Assembly (NCBI GenBank): GCA_963920525.1
Contig: OY986439.1
Span: 27,290,819-27,354,818, forward strand
Source: Dichetophora obliterata
Lineage: Eukaryota; Arthropoda; Insecta; Diptera; Sciomyzidae
Direction: 5' to 3'
Length of the DNA stretch: 64,000 nucleotides
The notes under the pieces were generated by a model, which did not search any database, was not told where the DNA came from, and saw only the letters and a list, made by a program, of their open reading frames with translations. How positions within the stretch are numbered: the first letter of the stretch is position 1; every line of letters begins with the position of its first letter. Both the position numbers and the translations under genes were made by a program. This document shows, piece after piece, positions 1 to 10,322 of this stretch.

Positions 1-244
1 TATACTATACTATACTATACTATACTATACTATACTATACTATACTATACTATACTATACTATACTATACTATACTATACTATACTATACTATACTATAC
101 TATACTATACTATACTATACTATACTATACTATACTATACTATACTATACTATACTATACTATACTATACTATACTATACTATACTATACTATACTATAC
201 TATACTATACTATACTATACCATACTATACTATACTATACTATA
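1..244. repeat. (TATAC)n pentanucleotide array
   Basis: About 48 head-to-tail copies of TATAC run from the first base, with a single visible substitution (CATAC near 221). The array is cut by the window edge, so its full length is unknown. Its homogeneity indicates a young, slippage-prone satellite or microsatellite tract. Confidence 0.97.
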
Positions 245-699
245 GTCGCAAACGACTGAAACAGCGACCGCAAGGAGATGATATAGGAATTAAAATATGT
301 CTTTTACTTTTACTTTTGATCGAAAAAATAAAAGTAAAATTTTAACTTTTATATATGATCAAAAAAATTAAAGTCAAATTTTAACTTCTTTATTTGATCG
401 AAATAAAATTGATAAAAAAATAACGATTATTTAATGACTTTTTTAAAAAAGTCAGAAAAACTAAAATCATTAAAGATTATTATTCCTTAGCTAGCAAGCA
501 TCACATTGCTTAATTCAAATATCGAATAGACTTCTTCTTCCCATTTGACTTTTTGAATGGAAATTTCGAAAATAACTGTTAATAACCGACTTCAAAAGGT
601 TAATAACCGACTCAAGTTGGTTTGTTTTTTTTTTTTTTTTTTTTTAATGTATGTACATCGATAACTCCTAAAGTACTTGCCCGATTCGCAGAAACACTT
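245..699. other. AT-rich spacer
   Basis: This stretch holds several short runs of the form AAAGTAAAATTTTAACTT around 300-400 and a poly-T tract near 627-645. I see no coding signal or element ends. Confidence 0.5.
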
Positions 700-1195
700 T
701 GTATATCGACTAACATGACCACTAGAGTACTAAAATTTAGTACAGGGGTTGGCACAATTATTAAAAGTGTGGTTAAAAAAAGTGGGCGTTATTCTATAAA
801 AGGCGTAGCAGTATTAGAAAAACGCTGTAACTCGAATAATATGGACACTAGGGTACCGAAATTAGATACAGGGGTGGGCATAATTATGAAAATTTACTGT
901 GAGGAAAGTGGGCAATGTTGGACAAAAAGGCGTGGCAATATAAGAAAAATACTGTATTTCAGTTAATATTGACACTAGGGTACTGGAAATTGGTACAAGG
1001 GTTGGAACAATTATTACAAATTACGGTAAAAAAGTGGGCGTTGCTCGACAAAGGCGTGGAAATATTAGAAAAACACCATAGCTCAAATAATATTGACACT
1101 AGGAAACTGAAATTAGCTAAAAAGTTTTATAATAACAAAATTACCGTTAGAAAAAATGTCGGAGGGGGCGTGGCAAAAACCAAGTACGTGACGAT
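700..1195 (+). repeat. Degenerate ~126-bp tandem repeat, dispersed family
   Basis: Three to four diverged units recur at a spacing near 126 bp. Each has a core like GACACTAGGGTACTGAAATT, then a GTACAGGGGTTGG-like block, then AAAGTGGGCG, then AAAGGCGTGGCAATA. Single relatives occur at 19070-19270 and 24830-25060. Open frames across it (622-966, 915-1199) are a by-product of the repeat. The source element is not recognised. Confidence 0.7.
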
Positions 1196-1916
1196 TTAAT
1201 CTAGAATTCACTAAATATAAACCCAAATTTGAAAGGAGTCCGTTAAGTCCTTTAGATTTGCATAAAGGTCAAACAAACAAACAAACAGAAAATAAGTTTT
1301 ATTACTATTGTCGTGTCATAGCATCACCACTACTATAATTACACACTATAGATGATTTAACACTTGTTTGAATAAACTCTTCGGTATCATATGTCGTTAG
1401 AGCAAAGGTTATTATTTTAGGTGAAGCCTGAGCCCAGTTTTGCTCATTATAATTTTTTGTTAAAATTGTTTTAATATTAATTAATTTTCATTAAAAAATT
1501 ATGTTTGCTTTTACAACATGAATTTCTTACAAATTTTTAAGAGAAATATGACATAAAATGGGTTTGTTGAGATAACAAGCATTTTTATAATTTGTGAAAC
1601 CATCTCTGTATCTCGTAATATATCTTAACATCCGTTTTACCTTAAAAGGGTCAAAGAAGATTCATAACACAAGTAGTTAGAGGCTCAAACTATTATTGTT
1701 TCCATTAAAAAATGGAAAAACTGCAATTGGAATTGAATAAAGGATATCAAGAAATAAAGAATATAGAATAAATTATAATAAATATATACATATAATAAAT
1801 GATTTCTAACATATTTTACAAAAGCATTTTTAGAAATTTAAACGAAAATTCATACATTTTTAAAATTTTTATTTTTGAGATGTTAATATCCACTAGTTAA
1901 GTCTAGTTAAGTTCTG

Positions 1917-2710
1917 TCAAAATCTGAAAGCAAGTGGCACGTGGGCTAGACAGATATATATTGTAGGAAAAGGATGAAAACATACATCGTGCCAATTTTT
2001 ACGCTCTATAGGCCCAACCAAAATAGACGTTTTGCTCCGTAACGTGTAAAAACGTAAGTGTTCGGCTAAATACATATTAATGTTGTTACCCAAAATGAGC
2101 AAACGTTACTGAACGAAACTAAACGAAACAGTTTGACAAGACGTATTATTATTTCGTAAGAACCGAACTGCTAGCATAGCAACTCGTCAACAACAGCTGT
2201 GCAGAGTGCGTTTTTATTTTATTTTCATCAATTTGTTTCAACTTCGCCATTATTTCACTCATTTTTCACAAATCTTTATTAAAAATTACAAAATGTACAA
2301 TATAAATAAATAAATAATACTCGATTTCCTACTGATCAGCTGTTTCAGACGAGTTGAGCAAATCGTTTCATTTTGGGTTAAATCCGTAAATATCCGTAAC
2401 GAGTGCAGACATTCGTCAAAATGCTATTGTCTCGTTTCGTCCATTTTGGTTGGGCCTTAAGAAAGAGCTCAAGTTTGTTTTTGACACTTTATACTTGATC
2501 GAAACTTAACGAGTTACGAATTGAGAGAAACGTCAAGAAAAATGCATTAAAAATGCTGTCTGTCGTACATTTTTGCTCTTATTCGTAGTATATGCGTATA
2601 CACTCATACTCCTTGCATTTTAGCTTTAGAACTATCTTAACTGCTCTAGTTTCATTGTATCATACGGTCAATGAATCATACGGTCATAACAATGAAGTAT
2701 CATACGGTCT
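1917..2710 (+). repeat. Dispersed repeat, copy 1 (inverted relative at 16980-17370)
   Basis: Blocks around 1917-2000 and 2480-2710 are the reverse complement of sequence at 16980-17370. Shared landmarks are ATCATACGGTCAT, CTAGAGCAGTTGAAAT (here inverted) and GAGTGTATACGCATA. Copy 1 is interrupted by the short inverted-repeat element at 2011-2456 and ends next to the TTAA element at 2715. No coding content is recognised. Confidence 0.7.
2011..2456. mobile_element. MITE with GGCCCAACCAAAAT ends
   Basis: The left end GGCCCAACCAAAATAGAC is mirrored on the right by GTCCATTTTGGTTGGGCC. The element is 446 bp, non-coding, and absent from the related repeat at 16980-17370, which supports insertion. 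Flanks are ATA on the left and TTA on the right, so the duplication is not clean. A PIF/Harbinger relation (3-bp TWA target) is possible but unproven. Confidence 0.7.
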
Positions 2711-2714
2711 TTAA

Positions 2715-3370
2715 GGGGACAGTAAGCCCCTGAATTTTCAAAAAAAAAATTTTTTTTTATTGATTTCAAAAGACCCCAAAGAATCTATTTTTAATGATTT
2801 TAAATTCGAAATTAATTTCTATGTTCAATGAAGAAGGTTTTATACGCAGAGCGTCAAAGCCAAATAATCGGTGTTAAAATCTTTTAAGCACTTTTTCTGG
2901 AAATCACCCTTTTTCAGTTGGTGGGCGTGATAAAAAAACTACTGGACTGATCGTTCTGAAATTTTAATAAGTCATTGTACACATATAAATCTATAGACTA
3001 AACTACGGAGAAAACGATCGGTAAAGTATTTTTTGGTTTTCAAGGAATTTTTGGTCCCAAAAATCGGCTAATTTCACAAGTTCTAACATTTCATTTAGAT
3101 TCGATGCTAATCCCCGTTTTTAAGTTTTTTTCAGACGTTCCAGTGAGTCAAAATCATGCCCGCCGTGATTTTTTTATGTTATTTTCAAAAATTGCAGCAG
3201 CCAAAAAACCCGCTAAAAAAACCTAAAATAATTTTTTTATACTTTTTTCTTACATAAAAATAAATATCTAAAGTTCCAATTAGAAATTTCCTTTACTTTC
3301 TTTCTCTTTTTTAAGAAAATGTGCATTTTTAAAATGTAATTTTTTAAAAATCCAAGGGTGTACTGTCCCC
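2715..3370. mobile_element. TTAA-flanked MITE (GGGGACAGTA termini)
   Basis: TTAA lies directly outside both ends (2711-2714 and 3371-3374). Termini are GGGGACAGTAAGCCCCTG on the left and, mirrored, AGGGTGTACTGTCCCC on the right. TTAA duplication is the hallmark of piggyBac and also of Kolobok elements. The 656-bp interior has no coding potential, so this would be a non-autonomous copy. Confidence 0.8.
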
Positions 3371-3998
3371 TTAAAGTCGATGCTGTTTTTGTTTAATTAA
3401 AGTAAATACCAAAAATAAAATCTGAAATCTTCATAGGCGCTGGCTCACACTGATTTATAGTAATGTATCAATTAAATATTTAAAAGTTATTTTATGCAGT
3501 GCTGTTCTTTGCATTATTTTTTTCCATTTTTTTAAGAAAATATCTAAAACCGTTTTCCTAAATTTACCTCTTTCGTATAAGACTGTGAAAAACTCGACTC
3601 GGCCTCCACCAATATGGATTATCATTTACTCATTCATACATAGAAAAACAAAATAGTCATTATCATACCGTAGTATAAAGTTTGCTACTACCTTTTTTCT
3701 ACTCCCTTTTTTAAAAATAAATATGGCTGCTTAAAGGAATCTGTCGATCGTCAGCACTGTGCGCGAGTGAGTAGTTGGTCAAAATTTGACATTCGAATGG
3801 TACACAAAAATTAAGATTATAAATTATAGACATTTTAATGAACTTTCTACATTCAAGATACTCACAGAGCGATTTCGTCTCTTTCTTTCTCTCTTTTTAT
3901 TTGTTTTTAAACTTTTTTTGTTATTTTTCGCCATTTGCCTTATTTTTGCTATTTATTTATTTTTTTCTTTTTTTCGTTTACATGTCCCCTGGGCACAG

Positions 3999-4707
3999 TG
4001 TTTCAAACCTACTCGGCGGCTCCCTCCCTTACACCCGACGATGATGTCTTCAAACATTTATCTCTCGTCTATGCCAAGAATCATGCAAAGATGTCACGTG
4101 GTGTTGCTTGTAAATCGGCCACGCCCGCCTTTGAAAATGGCATAACGAATGGTGCCGCCTGGTATCCACTGACTGGTGGCATGCAGGATTATAACTATGT
4201 GTGGTATGGCTGCATGGAGGTAACACTGGAGATATCATGCTGCAAATATCCGCCCGCATATGAGCTTAAAAAATACTGGGAGGACAATCAGTTGGTATGT
4301 TTTACTGGGATGACTCATGAGTGGGGTTAATTCTTGTGGGTGTTGTTTATCCCTTTTAGTCTCTGATAAAGTTCTTGGCCGAAGCACATCGTGGTGTGCA
4401 GGGTTTCGTTTTGGATCCTTCGGGTGCACCGATTGAGCGTGCTTCACTCAAGATCAAAGGCCGTGATGTGGGCTTTCAGACAACAAAACATGGAGAATTC
4501 TGGCGCATTCTGCTGCCAGGTTACTACAAAATCGAGGTAAATTTGAGCTAAATAATAAACTCTGTTTTAAACTCGTTAGTCAACACTTTTCTCCCAAAAC
4601 CGAATAATTTTTAGGTATTTGCCGAAAACTATGCACCTCGTGATGTCGAGTTCGTTATTGTCGAGCAGCACCCGACGCTACTGAATGTCACTCTACAGCC
4701 AGCAAAG
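3999..4707 (+). CDS. M14 (N/E subfamily) metallocarboxypeptidase, 3' coding exons
   Basis: Three exons code for the C-terminal part of a carboxypeptidase M/D-like enzyme, which removes C-terminal basic residues from peptides: 3999-4294, 4360-4536 and 4615-4707. All have AG/GT borders and phases agree (2 nt carried in, then phase 0). The first carries ITNGAAWYPLTGGMQDYNY, with the substrate-binding Tyr, and MEVTLEISCCKYPP, with the catalytic Glu. The next two encode the transthyretin-like beta-sandwich (SLIKFLAEAHRGVQGFVLD to VTLQPAK). Zinc-ligand exons must lie upstream and were not found in 1-3998, so that intron exceeds 3.7 kb. The wording matches Drosophila CG4678 as I recall it better than silver (CPD) domain 1. 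The catalytic residues present are intact. It continues into alternative last exons at 4976 or 14934. Confidence 0.93.
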
Positions 4708-4975
4708 GTAACTTAAGAATACACTTGAAAAAAAAACGCTATTTAAAATAGAAAATTTAAAAACTGCATGAAATCCTCTTTTAGAATGCCTACGTAAATA
4801 ATCGATAAATTTTAGTCAAAATAATATTTAGAAACCTGCTGCTTATCGTATTCGTATAAAGTTCTAATGTAGTATTTTTGTAATTGTTTTCTTCCCCCTT
4901 TTTTAATATTTTTATTGCTCTTTTCTATTTTGTTTTCGTTTTGGTTTTTCTTTCTACAATCTATTATTATTTCAG

Positions 4976-5146
4976 CATTTTAATACACCAACAATAACAA
5001 CAACAACAACAAGCAGAAAAAATTTAAATATTAATTGTGAAAGAAATATTGACAAAACTAACGTCGACCAAAATAATGACAAAACTAATAATAATGCATC
5101 TAATAATTCACAAAGTATGGGCAGGGTTATTTTTCCAAAAGATTAA
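4976..5146 (+). CDS. Carboxypeptidase: alternative near terminal exon
   Basis: A pyrimidine-rich tract and TTCAG acceptor at 4971-4975 precede 57 codons in phase 0, matching the phase leaving the exon that ends at 4707. The frame starts HFNTPTITTTTTSRKN, is Asn/Thr-rich and ends GRVIFPKD then TAA at 5144-5146. An open frame of 56 sense codons in such AT-rich DNA with correct phase and acceptor is unlikely by chance. AATAAA at 5446-5451 could terminate the transcript. Using this exon gives a short, hydrophilic tail with no membrane segment. This is inferred from sequence only. Confidence 0.6.
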   Translation, partial: HFNTPTITTTTTSRKNLNINCERNIDKTNVDQNNDKTNNNASNNSQSMGRVIFPKD

Positions 5147-6176
5147 GATTTTCAAAAAAAGTTTTTAATTATAGCTGGAATATGTAGTTTTTTAATTATT
5201 CGGTTAAATGTTCAAACAGACTTATTTTGTTAAGAGATAAAATTTGTATGCGTATATTAAAATGCATTCGTTTTTTAAAATACAATTGTTAACTATTGTT
5301 AAAATATCAGGGAGAGATGTAATACAGAGAAAAACAAAAAGATAATTAAAAAATAAGAGGAAACGTAAACGAAGTCAGTGGAATGAAAATACCAGAAGAA
5401 AATTTTAATGAAATTCTAGTTTTGTATTTATATGTATATATCTCAAATAAATAATTAAAAGCAAATCATTGGAAGTTAATAAAGTAAAATAGAACTACCA
5501 AATTTTACCTCTACACTCAAGATATTTTGTCATTTAAGTGACAAATTAGGTGTAAAGTTCTTTGTGTTAAATGTGTTTTTTTTAATAATAAAAAATTCAA
5601 AGTAAAAATTGTCAAAAAGGCATAACCAATGCCAGTGTTGTTTTTACTAAATTTAGTTTTTTTGTATTTCTATTTTAAAAACAGCTAATTCAAACCATTT
5701 TCTACATTAGAGATAAATGCCAAGAAAACATCACCCTCAGCATCAAAAAAGTATTCAAGTATATGTAATTACAAGTCACATTAAATGTAAATTAATCTAT
5801 TTAAAGAAATCTTGTATTGATAAATACTAATGAAAATTTTCTATGGCCAATGCTATACCTCCATTAAGTTAAAAAAGCAGTATTGCAAAAGAATATATAA
5901 ATAAAAGAATTTTCAAATTTAGTTTTCTAGAAAATGAATAATCCCAGGAGTTTATAGATACACTTTTTGTGTTATATTAACCAAAATGCGCTTTATATTC
6001 AAAGCCCTTTAAAGCTTTATACTGAAGGGAATATAATGGAATTTACATGCACATTAGAGCGGTCCTTGTTTGTATGCGAGAACATTTTTTTCTGATCTTT
6101 AATTACGGAGTAGATTTTTGTTCCTTAATAACACAGAAGTAAACTGAAATTTTCAGAAAAAAAGATTGATATTTAA
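5147..6176. other. 3' UTR of near isoform, then intron sequence
   Basis: AATAAA at 5446-5451 is a plausible poly(A) signal for the near isoform. The rest is AT-rich intron of the far isoform. I see no element ends or coding signal in it. Confidence 0.45.
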
Positions 6177-6703
6177 CCCATTAACCGCGGTTCCCAAATG
6201 CGTCGTACGATTTTCTTAAAATGTCATTTGCTTTCTTATATTGATCACAGGAACTACCACATCAAATTTCAACTTTGTATCCTTCACCGTAGTCGGGATA
6301 TAAGTTGGGTATAAAAATACGCAAAAGTCTTTAATGTGCTCTAACTGGGCACAAATTCCTTCTGCAACAACAGCACAGTTTTATATCAGGAATTTTCTAT
6401 CAATAACAGGTATAGTTGGTAAATTGGCTAAGAGAGCTTTTACATTGTTTTAATATATAAAATTGTTTACAAATGATAATAACACAAAGTTATCTGATTT
6501 GCAATATTAATAACTTTTGACTTTGAAAATGTAGTAGTTAGTATAAACATTTCTTGACGCACTCCGAAAACAATTTATAGCTCTATGTTTTCTTAAAGCA
6601 ACAAACAAAAAATTAAACACTTAGCTGTTACCAATCCTGAGATAAAATCAATTCTGCAGAAGCATTTTCATGGGTAAAATAATACCCAACCGCGGTTAAT
6701 GGG
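6177..6703. mobile_element. MITE with CCCATTAACCGCGGTT ends (piggyBac-like)
   Basis: Left terminus CCCATTAACCGCGGTT follows TTAA at 6173-6176. The mirrored right terminus AACCGCGGTTAATGGG is followed by TAAA. A TTAA target with one later substitution would explain both flanks. The element is 527 bp and non-coding. Confidence 0.68.
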
Positions 6704-7924
6704 TAAAACGTGTCGCAACTGAATTTAAAGTTGAAAGTCATATTTATATGGCATAAAAGAGCTTTTTTAAAAAAAAATCGATATAAGTTTTTTTAGTGTG
6801 AATTGGAAAAAAGTGCTATCTCTCCAAGAGTCTCCAATATTATTTTTAAGTACTTCAACAACAAAAACCCAATAAAAAACGCAGAATTGAGGTTTTCTTA
6901 GATTATTTATACCACTCTATACTTTTCTGACCACTCTTCCATTACAACATTTTTTATTCGTGCCATTTTTCACGAAATATTTACGAAAAATCTGATGAAC
7001 TTAGTTTTTTTTTAAATCTTACACTGAAAAAAACATACTTTGATATTAAACAAAAAATTTTATAATAGAAATTTAACTCATTTGCGTTTCTACAAAACAA
7101 AATTTAAAACAAACGTGTTTGATTTTTAACTGTAAATTCATTTCTGGTTTTTGTATAGTTTTCTCTTATTATTTCCTTCCAATAACAAAAAATTCGTCGG
7201 TATCAGAGATTGAATTAAAAAAATTATGTGCAGTAGAATCATTGAAAATTATTGCTAGAAAATTGAGACCCCGATTTAACAATAGATTGCTTGAAAATAT
7301 TTTTGAATTTTTGAATTTTGAATAATTAATTGAATTATTTTTGAATTTCGAAAAAGTTAAAAAAATGCAATCGAAAAAATGGCGGTTTAATTTATTTGTT
7401 TTTAATTTAATAACAATATTTTTAAAAAATGTTTTAAACACTTGTTTTAAATGTTAAATATTTGTTTCAAATATTGTAGCATTAAATTTCTCGTTTAAAT
7501 TAATGTGTTTAAAATTTAAAATTTTTACAGTAAAATTATATTTAAAAACATTGTTTTGCAAACAAAAACTTTTGCTTTAAATTAAACTTTAAAAACATTT
7601 TTGTTTAACTTAAATGAAAATATTTCAAACTCTATTTCAAAAGCAAATTCGTTTAATATGAACACAATTACATTTAATTTTAACACGTATTTCCCTCAGT
7701 GTATCACAAAATAAAGTCAAATGATTGAAAAGGACTTAGGCATTTTTGATTTGTACGTTAATAGGGACTTTCCTTAACCTTTCTGTCTATTTTTTTACCA
7801 TATAAAGGACGATAACGCTAATATCCTTTTTTTCAAAAATATTAATTTTTAAACATCTGTCCGTCGAACAATAAAAGCGAAAAATTTTGATCTATGGATT
7901 TAGGTGACTTTGATTAGTATCGAA
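6704..7924. other. AT-rich intron sequence without recognised features
   Basis: Homopolymer-rich intronic DNA of the carboxypeptidase gene. A stretch around 7020-7690 is dense in AAATTTAAA-type motifs. Open frames on both strands at 7119-7441 are low-complexity and show no domain. Confidence 0.4.
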
Positions 7925-8650
7925 TAGGGATGTCAATCCCGGGATCCCGATCTTTTTTTAAGAACCGAATATTTCGAGATTATTCGATTCGAGTCCCGGG
8001 ATTGTTGAAAACACTTTTTTAATAGCTAATGGCCCCTAAGCTAAAAAACCGCGGTAGCCCGGGTTCGATTCTAGCTCAGGCAGAAAATTTTTTCATTTGA
8101 ATTAATCAGAGACTGTAAATAATAATTATTTTTACATTTTTAACAAAAAAAAGAATTATGAAAAAATATTCGCACCACCGTTTTGAAGGTAGAATTAGAA
8201 TGCTCTCACATTGTAGTACTTAAAATTTTGATTTTTACAATTTTGAGCAAAAAATAATAATTATTTTTGCTTTTTATTTTTTTAATAAAAATCAATATTC
8301 GCCCGATATTTTTTTGGTCACAAAATAACTAGCAAGTTTTCATTTTTATTTTTTAAAGCAAAAATAAAAAGTAAAGTTTGCTCGATATCTTTTTGGTCAC
8401 AAAAATAAAAAGTAAAAGTAATTTTTTAATAAAAAATTTTAAATCAATGTTTACAAGTTATTTTGTTGTCCAAAATATGTTGGGCAAAATATGTTTTATT
8501 TTTGCCTTAAAAAATAAAAATCAAAACAAACCAGTTATTTTGTGACCAAAAAAATATCGGGCAAATTTTACTTTTTATTTTTACTTTAAAAAAATAAAAA
8601 CCAGAAATAATTATTATTGTTTGCTCAAAATTTTAAAAGTCACAAGATAA

Positions 8651-10322
8651 CACTGGTCAACAGTGGTTAAGCCACACGAACTTTGATAGCTAATACTGTT
8701 TAAGCTATATTCCTACGTTATGAAACTGAATTTTTTTTTTTTGTTTGGCCTCAGATTTTATGTGATGTTGGACTTTGTGTTTTTACGACTTTGATCTTGT
8801 TTTCATGCTCTGGATTCCAAACAACTTAACGCAAAGCAAAAAAAGAGCACCATCCTATAGAAAATTAAACAAGCTTTTTAGTGAGTTATTTTTTATTTTT
8901 CTGTCATATTTAGTCTGTCAGATTTTCAGGTTCAAAATAATATTTAGGATTTTTTTGTTAAAAATTTTGACTTTTACAAGTATTTTTTTTTATATTTAGA
9001 GCCATATTTACAAAAAAAATTGGTTTTATCGTATATACTATTTAATTTCCTTAATTCTGATACCAAAAACATAAACATTATCCGAGAGAAAAAATTAAAA
9101 TAAAAGAAAATAAGCTTTCTGAACTGTTGGGATCTCGATTACAAGGATGGAATTTGCTACATCATGACACTAAAATAAGCTATTTTCGGAATCGTGATCA
9201 AATTTTCCAAACCTACTTTTCTCAAGATGGGGACTTGGTGTACTGCAATAATATAAATGGGATTATGCAGATGTTAGAAATCGATTTTGACCCCTCCGAC
9301 TGGCGTTTATTCATTGACGCTTCAAAAGCAAGTTTAAAAGCAGTTTTACTGCATAATGGTAATATCCTTCCTTCTGTACCTCTGGCCCATTCTGCGAATA
9401 TGAAAGAAACGTATGAAAACATGAAGCTTTCACTTGAAAAAATCAGTTACAGCACATATTCTTTCAAGTAAAAATTTCATGTTTTCATACGTTGTTCATG
9501 TTCACACGTTGCGATTTAAAAGTTGTTGCCCTATTACTCGGACTTCAGATGGGTTATACGAAATTTTGCTGTTTTTTATGTGAATGGGACAGTCGAGACA
9601 GAACAAACCATTACAGTAAAAAAACTTGGCCAACGCGTGCATCCTTCATTCCTGGACAAAAAAATGTGCAGTATTTACCTCTGGTGGAGCCATCTAAGGT
9701 ACTTCTGCCACCATTGCATATTAAATTAGGCTTGATGAAAAATTTTGTAATGGCAATGGATCGGGATGGAAGTGGATCTAAATGTCATTTAGATACAAGT
9801 GGATTACTAAGAGTGCTTAATGCTTCATGTGACTATATGGCTAGTTCGCTTATTTTATTTTAATTTAATTGTTCCTCTTAGATAATGTTTATGTTTTTGG
9901 TATCAGAATTAGGGAAATTAAATATGAAATACGATAAAACCAAATTTTTTGGTAAATATGGCTCTAAATATAAAAAAAGTACTTGTAAAAGTCAAAATTT
10001 TTAACTACAAAATCCTATTTTTTTTTTATGAACCTGAAAATCTGACAGACTAAATATGGCAGAAAAAGAAAAATTCTTCACTAAAAAACTTGTTTAATTT
10101 TCTATAGGATGGTGCTTTTTTTTTGCTTTGCGTTAAGTTGTTTGGATTCCAGAGCATAAAAACAGGATCAAAGTCGTAAAAACACAAAGTCCAAAATCAC
10201 AAAAAATCTGAGGCCAAATAAAAAATAAAAAATTCAGTTTCATAACGTGAGAATATAGCTTAAACAGTATTAGCTATCAAAGTTCGTGTGGCACGAAAAA
10301 GTTGCTAAATTGTTGACCAGTG
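8651..10322 (+). mobile_element. CACTG-ended transposon with ~0.47-kb terminal inverted repeats
   Basis: The ends are CACTGGTCAACA and TGTTGACCAGTG, flanked by TAA on both sides (8648-8650, 10323-10325). The inverted repeats run roughly 8651-9110 and 9865-10322 and share CCTATAGAAAATTAAACAAG. CACTG ends with a 3-bp duplication suggest the CACTA/EnSpm-like group, but a 3-bp match is weak evidence. The middle carries the broken coding remnant at 9112-9863. Confidence 0.75.
9112..9863 (+). pseudogene. Transposon protein remnant (conserved insect TE family)
   Basis: Two frames, 9112-9471 and 9492-9863, give a protein remnant separated by a frameshift and short scrambled patch. Segment one reads LSELLGSRLQGWNLL then DPSDWRLFIDASKASLKAVL and LLHNGNILPSVPLAHS. 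Segment two reads DLKVVALLLGLQMGYTKFC, CFLCEWDSRDRTNHY, PGQKNVQYLPLVEP and LPPLHIKLGLMKNFVMAMDR. I recognise this as a protein very common in insect genome repeats (LLGLQxGYTKxCCFLCEWDSRDR type). The Cys pair in CCFLC hints at a metal-binding patch. Its biochemical role and superfamily name I cannot state with certainty. It is bounded by the terminal repeats of the CACTG element, so it is probably that element's own protein. Confidence 0.8.

Noticed and set aside
1..244. Telomeric repeat
   Set aside because: TATAC is not a known insect telomere unit and flies lack simple telomere repeats; a satellite tract is simpler.
3786..4145. 119-codon frame starting MTFEWYTKIK
   Set aside because: It overlaps the carboxypeptidase exon in another frame and its start is a T-rich tract upstream of the acceptor.
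3999..4707. Assignment to silver (carboxypeptidase D)
   Set aside because: The text around SCCKYPPAYELKKYWED and the short single-domain tails fit the CG4678-type enzyme better as I recall the families, and no second or third carboxypeptidase domain follows.
7119..7441. Opposing small frames on both strands
   Set aside because: They are AT-rich low-complexity intron sequence with no domain or phase-compatible splice sites.
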